The position numbers and the translations under genes were made by a program. A stretch of DNA of 64,000 nt, taken from the NCBI RefSeq assembly GCF_014207845.1, contig NZ_JACHLC010000002.1, positions 1 through 64,000 on the forward strand. Reading direction: 5' to 3'. A model generated the notes under the pieces. That model was not told the origin of the DNA. It saw only the letters and a list, made by a program, of their open reading frames with translations, and did not search any database. The first letter of the stretch is position 1, and each line of letters begins with the position of its first letter. Source of the DNA: Chryseobacterium shigense. GTDB lineage: Bacteria; Bacteroidota; Bacteroidia; Flavobacteriales; Weeksellaceae. Positions 15,630 to 26,600 of this stretch are shown here, piece after piece.

Positions 15630-18188
15630 CTATTTCTTTTTGGCTACTGTTTTTTTTGCAGCAGTTGTTTTCTTGGCCGCGGTTTTCTTTGCAGCCGGTT
15701 TCTTTTTCTCGGCAAAAGCATTTTTATCCTGGTCTGTGATCCATTTTTTAACCTCATCCAACGATACGGTTTTCAGCTCTTCTGCTTCATACTTTGTATC
15801 GTCTTTTTTCTTCGGGATCTTGAACATGGCTTTTCCGAATTTTACAAAAGGGCCCCATCTTCCGTTTTCAATAGAGATTTTCTCTTTTTCCCACTGCTGG
15901 ATGTAACGGTTGGCTTCTTTTTCCAGCTTGGCATCAATCAGTTCATTGATATCGCTTTGGGAAAGGTTGTCGAAATTATATTTCTTCGGAACATTCACAA
16001 AAATATCTTTGTATTTGATGAACGGTCCGAATCTTCCTGTTCCTTTTGTTACCGGATCTCCTTTGTAAGCAGCAATAGGCGCATCAGCTTTTTTCTTTTC
16101 GTTGATGATTTCTTCTGCACGTTCCTGCCCTACAGAAAGAGGATCTTCTCCTTTTGGAATACTGATAAATGTTTCGCCCCATTTCACATAAGGACCGAAT
16201 CTTCCAACTCCTACGGAAACAGGCTGCCCTTCAAATTCACTAAGTTCAAATGGCAGCTTGAAAAGCTCCAGTGCTTCTTCTAAAGAAATGGTTGCAATAT
16301 TCTGCCCGGTCATTAATGAAGCAAAAATCGGTTTTTCTTCATCTTCTGTTTCACCGATCTGGATCATTGCCCCGAATCTTCCGATTCTTGCATGAACATT
16401 TTTACCGGTTTTAGGATCTAATCCAAGAAGCCTGTCGCCGGTAGCACGGTCTGCATTTTCTTCTACATCTTCAATTCTCGGGTGGAATTTTGAATAGAAA
16501 TTGGTCATCATTTCTTTCCACTTCTGATCTCCGTTGGCAATCTCATCAAAGCTTTCCTCTACTCTTGCGGTAAATCCGTAATCAAGGATTTCTTTGAAAT
16601 TATCTGTCAGGAAATCATTGACTACTTCACCGATGTCCGTAGGTATAAATTTATTTTTATCGCCCCCGAATTTTTCTTCGAGAACTTCTTTTTTGATCTT
16701 ATCTTTTGTAAGAGACATTTTAACCACTTCGCGGGTTTGAGGATCAATCTCTCTTTTGTCTACATATTCTCTGTTCTGAATGGTCTGGATTGTCGGTGCA
16801 TAAGTAGATGGACGGCCAATTCCCAGTTCCTCTAATTTTTTCACCAATCCTGCTTCCGTATATCTTGCGCTTGGTCTTGTGAATTTTTCTGAAGCAACAA
16901 TCTTTTTGTAGCTTAAAATTTCACCGACGCTTACTTTTGGCAATAGTTTCTCGTTGTTTTCCTCATCATCGTCTTCGGTTTTTACAATACCGTAAGCTTT
17001 TAAGAAACCATCAAAAATGATTACTTCTCCCTGTGCTTCAAAATGCTGCGGCAACGATGCGTTTCCAATTTCAATAACTGTTTTCTCAATTTTAGCATTC
17101 GCCATCTGGGAGGCCAGCGTTCTTCTGTATATTAATTGGTATAATCTGTTCAACTGGGCATCTCCGATACTTTTCACTCCAAAATCAGTCGGGCGGATCG
17201 CTTCGTGAGCTTCCTGTGCAGAAGCAGATTTTGTGGTGTAGTTTCTTGGCGAAGAGTATTCAGCTCCATATTCTGAGATAATCTGTTTTTTTGCTCCTTC
17301 AATAGCTTCCTGAGAAAGGTTGACAGAGTCTGTTCTCATATAGGTTATATATCCTTCTTCATACAGTCTTTGGGCAAGACGCATAGTATTGGTTACATTG
17401 TATCCTAATCTTGAAGATGCTTCCTGTTGCAGGGTTGAAGTGGTAAATGGCGCAGAAGCGGAACGTGTTCCCGGTTTTGTTTCAACATTCAGAACTTTGA
17501 ATTCTGTAGTTTTTGCTTTTTCAAGGAATTTTTCTGCGTCTTCTTCTTTTTCGAAGTCTTTTTTAAGCTTGGCTGCAATTTCCTGCTCGGATTTATTTAA
17601 GAAAACTCCATCCAGTTTAAAGCTTGCCTTTGGAGTAAATTCACGGATCTCTTTTTCTCTTTCAACAATTAATCTTACAGCTACAGACTGTACTCTTCCT
17701 GCAGAAAGACCCGGTTTTACTTTTTTCCATAGAACGGGAGACATTTCAAAACCTACGATTCTGTCTAAAACTCTTCGTGCCTGCTGGGCATTGACAAGAT
17801 TCTGGTCAATATCTCTGGGATTTTCAATGGCTTTCAGAATGGCATTTTTAGTAATCTCGTGGAAAACAATTCTTTTTCTGTTTTCGGGCTTTAATTTCAA
17901 TTCATCCGCAAGATGCCATGCGATAGCTTCTCCTTCACGGTCTTCATCGGAAGCCAGCCATACCATTTCGGCTTTCTTTACGGCAGCCTTTAATTCTGTT
18001 ACCAGCTTCTTTTTGTCAGCCGAAACTTCGTAATCTGGACTGAATGTGGCAAGGTCTATTCCCATTCCTTTTTTGGGAAGGTCACGGATGTGTCCGAAGC
18101 TTGATTTCACTTCAAAATCTTTTCCCAGATATTTCTGAATAGTTTTTGCTTTTGCCGGTGACTCTACGATTACTAAATTTTTCGACAT
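15630..18188 (-). CDS. topA: DNA topoisomerase I
   Basis: The type IA topoisomerase is 852 residues from the Met at 18188. That start is chosen because MSKNLVIVESPAKAKTIQ is the normal N-terminus and the -7 box at 18204-18211 overlaps the upstream Met codon. It relaxes negative supercoils. The toprim domain starts with VESPAKAKTI, and DEDREGEA supplies the acidic metal site. The catalytic Tyr is Tyr283 in YITYMRTDS. C-terminal topoisomerase repeats follow (GRFGPYVKWGE, GRFGPFIKYKD, GRWGPFVKFGK), then a Lys/Ala-rich histone-like tail of about 20 residues that may bind DNA. Confidence 0.97.
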   Translation of the reverse strand: MSKNLVIVESPAKAKTIQKYLGKDFEVKSSFGHIRDLPKKGMGIDLATFSPDYEVSADKKKLVTELKAAVKKAEMVWLASDEDREGEAIAWHLADELKLKPENRKRIVFHEITKNAILKAIENPRDIDQNLVNAQQARRVLDRIVGFEMSPVLWKKVKPGLSAGRVQSVAVRLIVEREKEIREFTPKASFKLDGVFLNKSEQEIAAKLKKDFEKEEDAEKFLEKAKTTEFKVLNVETKPGTRSASAPFTTSTLQQEASSRLGYNVTNTMRLAQRLYEEGYITYMRTDSVNLSQEAIEGAKKQIISEYGAEYSSPRNYTTKSASAQEAHEAIRPTDFGVKSIGDAQLNRLYQLIYRRTLASQMANAKIEKTVIEIGNASLPQHFEAQGEVIIFDGFLKAYGIVKTEDDDEENNEKLLPKVSVGEILSYKKIVASEKFTRPSARYTEAGLVKKLEELGIGRPSTYAPTIQTIQNREYVDKREIDPQTREVVKMSLTKDKIKKEVLEEKFGGDKNKFIPTDIGEVVNDFLTDNFKEILDYGFTARVEESFDEIANGDQKWKEMMTNFYSKFHPRIEDVEENADRATGDRLLGLDPKTGKNVHARIGRFGAMIQIGETEDEEKPIFASLMTGQNIATISLEEALELFKLPFELSEFEGQPVSVGVGRFGPYVKWGETFISIPKGEDPLSVGQERAEEIINEKKKADAPIAAYKGDPVTKGTGRFGPFIKYKDIFVNVPKKYNFDNLSQSDINELIDAKLEKEANRYIQQWEKEKISIENGRWGPFVKFGKAMFKIPKKKDDTKYEAEELKTVSLDEVKKWITDQDKNAFAEKKKPAAKKTAAKKTTAAKKTVAKKK

Positions 18189-18203
18189 TCTAAAAATTTT
18201 TTG

Positions 18204-18211
18204 CAAAAGTA
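18204..18211 (-). promoter_or_regulatory. -7 promoter element of topA
   Basis: CAAAAGTA on the plus strand is TACTTTTG on the minus strand, within the TTTTTTGCAAAAGTAAAG context common before flavobacterial genes. It is 16 bases upstream of the chosen topA start. Confidence 0.5.
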
Positions 18212-18395
18212 AAGCTTTTTTATTACATCCATTTTGTTAAAACGGTTTAATTTAATATTTAGACGGGTTTAACATGCTTTCCTGAGGGCATTTTTAATCA
18301 TGAGAAGTCCTTTAGGCAGTATGATTCAGCTTAAATTTCAGCTTTGATATAATAGATGCTATAGAATTTTTCATCAATAATGATAGATGTAAGCA

Positions 18396-18426
18396 TAAAA
18401 AAGCAGAATAGGAAATCCTATTCTGC
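18396..18426 (-). terminator. Terminator after the T9SS double-module protein gene
   Basis: A perfect ten-base stem GCAGAATAGG / CCTATTCTGC with an AAAT loop (18403-18426) is preceded by an A-run on the plus strand, so it terminates minus-strand transcripts. It starts 23 bases past the stop at 18449. Confidence 0.9.
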
Positions 18427-18448
18427 TCTGCTATTACTTTTTTAGGGT

Positions 18449-21400
18449 TTACTGCTTAATAATTTTTACGATCTCTTCGGAATTATTTATCCTCACTAAA
18501 TAGACTCCTGAACTGAGCATTGACACATCTGTTTTTCCATTTTCAAATTTTCCTGATCTAACGATCTGCCCGGAAACATTATAGATCTGATAATAGTAAC
18601 TCATCTTATCAGAAGCGTTGATATACAGAATATCTTTTACCGGATTGGGGAATAAAGAGATTTTGTTTTCATTTACCTTTTCTTTTATTTCGGCACCCGT
18701 TAAAACTGCAGCTGTTTTTCCTGAAGCAAGAGCTGTAACCTGCAATCCGGGAATAGGGCCGGCTTCATTTCCCTGAGAATCGTATTTCATTTTTACACAT
18801 CGGCAGCTAGTTCCGAAATAAGGATCATTATTATCATTAAAGACTATAAACCGGTTAGCTGTGGAAGCTGCATCAAACATAACATTCACCGGCCGTCCTA
18901 TATAGTTGGATGTCAAAGCACCTGTCCAGGCACCCGGATACTGAAGATTAACGGTATTGAATGTTCCCTGTGAAGACTGATTAGCCAGAACGTTTCTGTA
19001 TCCGCGTGTACCTGAATCCGGGAAATTCCCTACTGCGTATGATGGACCTATAAACATATAGCCAATAGTGGAAGTTGTAGAGGGATGCCTCACTCTATAT
19101 CCTGCATAGTCTGTCATTGCATTATAAAAAGCAGCAACATTTTTATCTTTCTTATACCAGGGAGACATACCAAAATCCTGATAGGAGATTGGTGCTACGT
19201 TGGTAACATCAGGGATTCTCCAGCCTTCCGGACACGGATCAAAAGGTGATTTCTTTCCTCCTCTGCCCCATCTGTCGGAGGCAAGATTCGGTTCATTGGC
19301 AAGCCAGTCTGTTCCATTGGTGTAATTAGGCAGCGCACTGTTATAAGGAGCAAGAGAACCTGGAACCATATACACCAAAGGATTCTTTATGGAATAAGAC
19401 AGTACTTTGGCTATTTTCTCTGCCGGTCTATCCACATTTTGTACAACTGAAGCCGCATAGGTATTATAAGGAACAATATAATTTCCTGACATATTATTGT
19501 ATGCTGCAGCCGTCAAGGTAGTATAAGCAACTGTTCCGTTATCTGATGCTGTTCCTAAAAATATATTGAACGAAGCTTTGTTATCTGCATATACAAACGT
19601 AGGAATAGGATCTTTTCTTCCCCACTGATAATGCATTCCGGTGGAGGCCCTTATTTTTGCCAATTCCGCAGCAGTGGGAGTAAGAGGGTTAGCGACTACC
19701 GGAAAAGCATCCGTCGCGCCAATGTTCCTGTCCATAAATTCGGTTTGAAGCACCACATCTGCCTTGCTTACATAATTTACATAATTCACAGCTTCAGCTG
19801 CAGGAAGTTCTGTTGTATAATTAAAGGAACCTAAAGGAGAATCTGTTATCCAGATATGCCAGCTCCAATAAACCGGAGAAGAAATACTTCCGTTATGCAG
19901 CGTCACCACAGCATTTCCACTCTGATTCGGATTAATTTCTACTGAAATACTTGAATTACTTAGATTCTGAATTGAAGAGGGAGAAGGGTTAATAACTGAT
20001 ATTCTGTTAATTAAAGCTGTATTTGTAGTCCATAATACATTTGCTTTTAAATGGCTAAAACTGGAAGGATTCAATATTTCCTGATTGTTTAAAAGCTGAC
20101 TTTGTACAGAAAAAGCCTTACTTACGGGAATTTCCACCGTAAAGAGCTGGGTATTTTTTACAGCCTGATAAGTATTGGGATTATTAATTCCTTCTCTGTA
20201 TTCTTCCTGAGGAGCAAGATATTCGGAGGGAAAATCATAGTTGTCTACAATATAAAGAGGGTCTTTTATACATCGGCACCCATTGGCTTCAGAAGTACGC
20301 ATCCCCGCCATCGGCATATAAAAGAATCTACCTTTGATATCGGGATAACCAGGATCAGGGATATCCGGCTGTCCTTTATCAGGGATCATAAAAAGACCTC
20401 TGGTCATTACGGCCGGGGAAGCATCAAAATTTCTGGCCATAGTTGCTGTCCATAATGCGACATGATGCTGGTCGGTATATTGCCCCAGGTGAGTCCACCT
20501 GATTAATTGCCCTGTTCCCGGAAAAATCCCCATATTATTTCCGCCAACACCAGAGAGATCAAATCCCAGATTTGGATAAATCTTAAATCCCGTCATAAAA
20601 GCAGGAACTCCGGCATCCGCAGGCTTTATGATATGATACTTATTGGTCTCGAAAACATTTTTCGCCATATTGGTTCTAACACCGAAAGGAGAAAAATCCA
20701 GCCGGATATCATCTATATAAGACTGAGAACCCAGATTGGCAACCAACATGGATGGTATTCTCCACCCATTCGGGCATGGATCATAAGAGGATTTATCTCT
20801 GTAAGGTTTTGCGCTGGTATTGTTATTATATCCCGTACTGATGAGCCCCTGAGAGTTATCAGACCAAAGATTAAGCTCCGAAAGCCTGTTATCCGGAAGT
20901 GCAGAAGTACGTCCGAACCAGTTAACAGGAAGGTTCAGATTATTATTGTAATATGCCTGGCCGCTGTTATCATCTTTGTTTATATAAATTAAACTCAGAG
21001 GATTCTTTACAGAAAGCCTGATATTATTGGTTACCTCAGCACTTGAAAGGGGAACATACTTCGTAAGATTATCAATATTTGCTGCACCTGTAAAATTCTT
21101 TGCGCCTCTATGCCGCACCCTTCCTACAGATCCTGAAACCTCATAAAAATCATTCCCTCTCGCAACCAAAGGAGGAATGGGATCTTTCCTGCCCCACTGA
21201 TAAAGGAGCCCTATACTTCTGTTCCAGTCTGAAGAGGTAATAGAACTGCTTAAAGCTCCAAGATTACGGTCCATCCACCCCCAATCGGAATCCGGAATTT
21301 GTTCAATGGTTCCGTCTTCTCTCATTCTTGTCATGTTATCGAAACTTTTATAGGTTGATCCGTTGGAAGGATCATCAGTCACCCATATATGCCAGCTCCA

Positions 21401-21877
21401 ATAGATCTCACCGTTCACTTTCAGTGCAATGACTGCATTTCCCTTTTTAGTTTTGTTGATGGGAACTCTTATTCTTGCACTTTCGCCAGAGCCTAAAACA
21501 TCCAGTGAATACCTTTCCCCTGATTTAATAAGTCCATGTGAATCTTCCCACAATACATCTGCTGTTACCTTACCGGGAGGAATCCCATCATTCTTAATGT
21601 AATTACCATCCCTCCACATAGCATATGCCTTCCTTACCGGAACCAGTAAGCCTTCGCTATTCTGCGCAGGATCAAAAACATAACTATTGGGGGCTTTCGT
21701 CCAATCCTGAGCGTCTGATATCCTGCGATTGGAGCTCACCAGCGTATCTCCTGGGGGCACCAATCTTTCCGTATAAACGCCAGGAAGACTTTCTTTTAAT
21801 TCTCTACTATTCTTGGAATAGGTACAAATCGACACTAAGCAAAAAATTGCCGCTAAATTTTTAACTAAACTTTTCAT
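18449..21877 (-). CDS. Large T9SS-exported protein with two repeated FISUMP-like modules
   Basis: 1142 residues from the Met at 21877, which starts a clean signal peptide (MKSLVKNLAAIFCLVSICTYS). Two halves of about 510 residues repeat the same motif order: YWSWHIW(V/I)TD, then MDRN(L/I)GA, then YQWGRKDPIP, then DPCP(N/E)GWRIP, and finally a CRC(I/V)K cysteine pair. DPCPxGWRIP and CRC resemble the fibrobacter major-paralogue (FISUMP) domain. The C-terminal 75 residues are a type A T9SS sorting domain (LFPNPVKDILYI, then SSGVYLVRI). It is probably anchored on or released from the cell surface; its function is unknown, with adhesion or glycan binding possible. It appears to be monocistronic. 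Confidence 0.8.
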   Translation of the reverse strand: MKSLVKNLAAIFCLVSICTYSKNSRELKESLPGVYTERLVPPGDTLVSSNRRISDAQDWTKAPNSYVFDPAQNSEGLLVPVRKAYAMWRDGNYIKNDGIPPGKVTADVLWEDSHGLIKSGERYSLDVLGSGESARIRVPINKTKKGNAVIALKVNGEIYWSWHIWVTDDPSNGSTYKSFDNMTRMREDGTIEQIPDSDWGWMDRNLGALSSSITSSDWNRSIGLLYQWGRKDPIPPLVARGNDFYEVSGSVGRVRHRGAKNFTGAANIDNLTKYVPLSSAEVTNNIRLSVKNPLSLIYINKDDNSGQAYYNNNLNLPVNWFGRTSALPDNRLSELNLWSDNSQGLISTGYNNNTSAKPYRDKSSYDPCPNGWRIPSMLVANLGSQSYIDDIRLDFSPFGVRTNMAKNVFETNKYHIIKPADAGVPAFMTGFKIYPNLGFDLSGVGGNNMGIFPGTGQLIRWTHLGQYTDQHHVALWTATMARNFDASPAVMTRGLFMIPDKGQPDIPDPGYPDIKGRFFYMPMAGMRTSEANGCRCIKDPLYIVDNYDFPSEYLAPQEEYREGINNPNTYQAVKNTQLFTVEIPVSKAFSVQSQLLNNQEILNPSSFSHLKANVLWTTNTALINRISVINPSPSSIQNLSNSSISVEINPNQSGNAVVTLHNGSISSPVYWSWHIWITDSPLGSFNYTTELPAAEAVNYVNYVSKADVVLQTEFMDRNIGATDAFPVVANPLTPTAAELAKIRASTGMHYQWGRKDPIPTFVYADNKASFNIFLGTASDNGTVAYTTLTAAAYNNMSGNYIVPYNTYAASVVQNVDRPAEKIAKVLSYSIKNPLVYMVPGSLAPYNSALPNYTNGTDWLANEPNLASDRWGRGGKKSPFDPCPEGWRIPDVTNVAPISYQDFGMSPWYKKDKNVAAFYNAMTDYAGYRVRHPSTTSTIGYMFIGPSYAVGNFPDSGTRGYRNVLANQSSQGTFNTVNLQYPGAWTGALTSNYIGRPVNVMFDAASTANRFIVFNDNNDPYFGTSCRCVKMKYDSQGNEAGPIPGLQVTALASGKTAAVLTGAEIKEKVNENKISLFPNPVKDILYINASDKMSYYYQIYNVSGQIVRSGKFENGKTDVSMLSSGVYLVRINNSEEIVKIIKQ

Positions 21878-22111
21878 ATCCTTAGACTTATGTACTGCTA
21901 CATGAAATACAATTTTTGAACCTTTATCAAAAATAATCAATTAATAATTAAAATAAACAATTCATATATCAATTAAATAAAAAATAAATTAACATTAAAA
22001 GATTATTAATGATAAAATAATATTTTATTTATAACATGCAAAAATAAATGTTCCGGATAATAAATTTTATGATGGTAATCAAAGTTTACAAAAAGATAAA
22101 GAAGGCGGAAA

Positions 22112-22140
22112 TAAAAAAAGACAGCTTCAGAGCTGCCTTT
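22112..22140 (-). terminator. Terminator after the EpsG-like gene
   Basis: AAGACAGCT / AGCTGCCTT stem with one mismatch and a TCAG loop, preceded by seven A on the plus strand. It lies 28 bases beyond the stop at 22168 and acts on minus-strand transcripts. Confidence 0.7.
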
Positions 22141-22167
22141 ATAAAGATATAATCAATACAGTAAATT

Positions 22168-23310
22168 CTACGGAAGAATGTGGTTCTTATAAAGTTCAAT
22201 AGAAAACCTACCTACTTTTATATTAAAGAAAGAAGAGAACACCACAAAATTAAAGACCACAAGGGCCAGGATAAAGGCGTAGATCACTTTTTTCGTACCG
22301 TTTGAAACTACATACATAGTATTGGGAATCATCACGTAAGCGAATCCGATAAACGCTCCCACGAGCCTGGATGAGAACACAGGATTATTCCTGAAAATAA
22401 AATAAAAACATATCCCGACAACAGCATAAGCCCTGTGATATTCATAATAGGGATAGAGCTCTTTCATTTTGGTATCGAAGGTAAAAAGGAAAAAGGTGAT
22501 GATGATCATCATTATTTCGGGTACTCCGAAACTACCATTCAGCCTGTCCGAGGTCTCATTTATATATCCGTTCAAGCCATTCGCCAAAATATTGTCTGAG
22601 GCCACACTACTCTCCAGGAAACTTCCAAAAGCCCTATACACCTCAAATGGTGAAAGAAATATGGATACGATGATCAAAAGCAGCATTACCGTTTTGCTCA
22701 ACGGAATGCGCACAAGCCAGTACATTGGGATAAACAGGTAACAAACGGTATGTATACCGGATGCAATAAATATAAAAAAGAGGTAATGCCACAGCTTCCG
22801 CTCTTTAATATACCTTATGGCAAAATAAACAATGAATGTCCCCAGATTCTGTCTGATCTGCCCACTCTCTCCAATGAAAAAGAACGGAATAAACATGAAC
22901 AGGGTAAAGGTAAAAGGATAAAAAGTATTGTCCTCCGTATATTCTATCTTAAAAAAAGTAGCACAAATAGCAATTACCAGAGTAAGAATATAAAAAGGGG
23001 CATCAAAAACATTCAGCAATATCTTGTTAATGAGGGTATACAGCCATTCTACCTCCAGCTGGTCAGGGCCTTCCATGTGCAGCATTTTCATGAAAATACT
23101 GTAATAGCTCTTTGACTCGGAATAGAAGTAAAGCACTTTATAACTTCCGTAATCCGGCCCTACATTATCACGAAAACCGACTAACAGAATGAGGTAGATC
23201 CCTAAAAGCCAGAACCATTTTTTTTCTACTTTTTTTCCAAAAACTTCCTGTACACTAAAGAAAAGCATGTATACAATCGCAACGAGAAAATATGGATGTA
23301 ATATACTCAT
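22168..23310 (-). CDS. EpsG-family polytopic membrane protein
   Basis: A 380-residue protein with about ten to eleven hydrophobic segments. The N-terminal FGKKVEKKWFWLLGIYLILLVGFRDNVGPDYGSYK is typical of EpsG/Wzy-like proteins: the FRDxxGxDYxxY pattern begins the first large external loop. The family is implicated in exopolysaccharide polymerisation at the inner membrane. It stands alone, about 8 kb from the capsule genes, with its own terminator. An O-antigen/EPS polymerase role is inferred from the family. Confidence 0.75.
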   Translation of the reverse strand: MSILHPYFLVAIVYMLFFSVQEVFGKKVEKKWFWLLGIYLILLVGFRDNVGPDYGSYKVLYFYSESKSYYSIFMKMLHMEGPDQLEVEWLYTLINKILLNVFDAPFYILTLVIAICATFFKIEYTEDNTFYPFTFTLFMFIPFFFIGESGQIRQNLGTFIVYFAIRYIKERKLWHYLFFIFIASGIHTVCYLFIPMYWLVRIPLSKTVMLLLIIVSIFLSPFEVYRAFGSFLESSVASDNILANGLNGYINETSDRLNGSFGVPEIMMIIITFFLFTFDTKMKELYPYYEYHRAYAVVGICFYFIFRNNPVFSSRLVGAFIGFAYVMIPNTMYVVSNGTKKVIYAFILALVVFNFVVFSSFFNIKVGRFSIELYKNHILP

Positions 23311-23642
23311 GCTAGCTTAATATTTTTTTATCCGATGCAGTACACACCGGAATAATGCAAACCTGTAACAAGACATTACAAACAGCAGAAAAAGAAAGGC
23401 TATTACAGACAGCGATCCTTTTTATTTTTTCATCATTTTTTTTCAACATATCTAAAACAGGTTCTTATTTCTTTAATAATAATATTGATTTAAAATATAT
23501 TTTGAGAGGGAACTTTTGCAAAAGTAGAATATTTTTTCATTCTTCCTAGAATATTTTGTTGATTTTCAGCCAAAACTTATAGCCGAAATGTTTTGAACTA
23601 ATACTGAAAAAATTAAATTTGCAGACTTGATTTCATAATGCA
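23311..23642. other. Divergent intergenic region between EpsG-like gene and pigment unit 1
   Basis: 332 bases without a convincing gene. The right part holds the promoter of pigment unit 1 (23593-23621). Near 23511-23524 is a palindromic ACTTTTGCAAAAGT whose minus-strand half reads TACTTTTG, a possible leftward -7 element about 200 bases before the EpsG-like gene. The remainder is A+T-rich with no clear structure. Confidence 0.5.
23593..23621 (+). promoter_or_regulatory. Promoter of pigment unit 1 (exporter-darA-darB)
   Basis: TTG at 23593-23595, an 18-base spacer, then TAAATTTG at 23614-23621 matches the flavobacterial TTG / TAnnTTTG promoter. Transcription should start about 15 bases before the ATG at 23643. 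Confidence 0.6.
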
Positions 23643-26600
23643 ATGCATCGTTTTTTTATATTTTTATATTATCTGATTTCTAAAAACAGGCTTCTTTCAG
23701 TATTTATTGCTTTAGGAATAGCTGTTGTATGCGGATTTTTTGCTTCAAAAATTAATTTTGAAGAGGATATCAACCAGATTATTCCTAAAAATGAAAAATC
23801 TGATCTTACCGCAAAAGTTCTCAAACAATTGAATTTTTCGGATAAAATTATTGTAATCATAGAAAACAAATCCAGTGAAGACAATTTTCAGCTCTCTGAA
23901 ACAGCCGACAGTTTCCTGCAAAAAACAGAACCTCTGAAAAAATATATAAGTTCCGTTCAGGGAAAAGTGAATGACAGTGAGATTTCAGAAACCTTTGATT
24001 TCGTAAGCCGGAATCTGCCCCTTTTCCTTGATGAAGATGATTATAAGGAAATTGAAAGGAAACTTCAGAAAGACAGCATAGCCCAACAAGTGGAGAACAA
24101 TTACGTTTCTCTTGTTTCGCCAACCAGTCTTGTAACCAAGGATTTCATTAAAAAAGATCCGTTGGGAATTACCTATCTGGGGATTAAGAAGTTAAATGCT
24201 TTAAACATCAGCAAAGATTTCAAGCTTGAAGATAATTACATCGTTACCAAAGACGGAAAAAACCTTCTGCTTTTCATTGATCCTAAAAATAAAAGCAATG
24301 ACACAAAGAACAATGAAATTTTCGTCAACCAGCTTAACCAGGTAAAAGACAATATCAATAAACAGTTTAAAGGGAAAACAGAACTCAGCTATTTCGGTTC
24401 TCCGGTGATTGCCGTAGCCAATGCACAACAGATCAAAAAAGACATCCAGAATACCGTGATGATCTCTATGACAGTGCTTCTGATCTTATTGATTTATTAT
24501 TTCAGGAATTTCTTCACCCCTGTTATTGTATTTCTTCCTACCGCATTTTCCGTATTGCTGGCCCTGATGGTTCTTTATTTTATAAAAGACAGGATATCCG
24601 CTATTTCCCTAAGTGTAGGAGCAATCCTTATTGGAATTACGATAGATTATGCGCTCCATATCCTTACCCATTACAAGCACAACAACAATATTGAAGAGCT
24701 TTATAAAGAGATTACCCAACCTATTGTACTGAGCAGCGCCACAACAGCCGTTTCTTTCCTATGCCTTGTATTCGTGCGTTCTGAAGCCTTGAAAGATCTT
24801 GGTATTTTTGCCGCGATTACAGTTATTCTATCTTCCGTTACTGCACTGATTATAGTCCCTCAGCTATACAAACCCAAAGAGAAAGAAGATAAGCACAGCA
24901 CCAACTTTATTGATAAGATCGGTTCTTATCCTTATGAAAAAAACAAACCCTTGATCATAGGATGTTCCATCATCATTATCGCCTGCCTGTTTGGTTTCAG
25001 GCACGTAGGGTTCAATGAAGATATCGGGGATTTGAATTACATTCCAAAAGAGTTAAAAATAAGTGAGACTAAACTTCAGAAACTTTCAGACATTACTTCA
25101 AAATCTATTTACACTATCTCTTACGGAAATTCTGAGGAAAAGGCACTGGCAAGCAACTCCCGCCTGAACAAATTCCTTGAAAAAGAAAAACAGGAGAAAA
25201 AAATACTGAGCTACAATTCAATCGGGAATATTGTTCTTTCTGAAAAAGATCAGAAACAGAGAATTCAAATCTGGAATACATTCTGGGATGGAAATAAAAA
25301 GAACCATACCGTTTCGGAACTGGTGAACAGTGGAAATCAATTTGGTTTCAACAGCAATGCGTTTGATCATTTCAATGAAATTTTAAATAAAAATTACACC
25401 ACACTAAGCCTTAAAGACTACGAAAAGGTAAAAGCACTGCAGGTCTCCGAATTCCTGAGCAATGAAAACGGATTTTACACCGTCTCCAATGTTGTAAAAG
25501 TAGATGAAAAGAAAAGAGACGCCTTCATAAAAGATGTTGAAAAGAATCACAATGCCCTCGCCATTGACCGTCAGCAGATGAATGAAAACTTTTTGGGCCT
25601 TCTGAAAAGAGATTTCGGCACGTTAATCAACTACTCTCTTTTGGCGATTGTCCTTACAATCATTGTTTTCTTTAGAAATTTTGAGCTTACTGTTCTTACC
25701 ATGTTTCCCATTGTACTGACGGGGATAGTTACAGCAGGAATCCTATATTTCTTAGGATTAGAATTAAATATTTTCAGCACGGTAGTCTGCACATTGGTTT
25801 TCGGTGTGGGAGATGATTTCAGTATTTTCCTGACAAAAGCCATGCAGAAGGAGCACACAACCGGAAAAAATGAGCTTCCCACTTACAGGACGTCCATTAT
25901 TTTAGCAGTTTTCACTACCATTTTATCCATTGGATCTTTAATCTTTGCAAAACATCCGGCACTACATTCGCTGGCATTGGTAGCTCTGATCGGGATGTTC
26001 TCGGTGATTATCATTACCTCAACGCTTTACCCGTTCTGGTTCAGATTACTGATCACAAACAGGGCAAAGAAAGGACTCTCTCCTATTACTTTCAGACTTC
26101 TTTTGAGATGCATCATATCTTTCTTTTATTATGGACTGGGAGGATTTGTTTTTTCCCTGATCGGAAGTATATTTATCAAAAGATCTAAAGGAAAAACATT
26201 AAACATCATTAAATTAATTCTAGCTAAGTTTTTAACATCTGTACTCCACATCAGTCCTTTTGTAAGAAAAAGAGTGATAAAAAACCCCGCGGAAGATTTC
26301 AGCAAACCGGCAGTGATCATTGCCAATCACACATCATTTCTCGATACACTCGCCATTGCTATGGCTACCCATAAAATTATATACCTGGTCAACGACTGGG
26401 TATATGAATCCCCTGTCTTCGGAAGACTGGTAAAGGCACTGGGTTTCTATCCGGTTTCCCAGGGAATAGAGAATGGAATGGAAAAACTGAAGGAAAAAAC
26501 AGACCAGGGATATTCATTGGTTGTTTTCCCGGAAGCAGAGCGTTCTTATACCAATGATGTCAAAAGATTCCACAAAGGGGCATTTTATCTTGCAGAAGAG

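Noticed and set aside
15640..18033. Long plus-strand ORFs opposite topA
   Set aside because: They are frame shadows of topA, with low-complexity Ser/Phe-rich translations and no family features or initiation signals.
20507..20992. 161-residue plus-strand ORF opposite the T9SS protein gene
   Set aside because: It is an antisense shadow; composition (Ile/Arg-rich) and lack of motifs do not support coding.
23511..23524. ACTTTTGCAAAAGT palindrome as an operator
   Set aside because: The halves are explained by the common flavobacterial -7 context (TTTTGCAAAAGTA) on the minus strand; no second copy near a related gene supports a specific operator.
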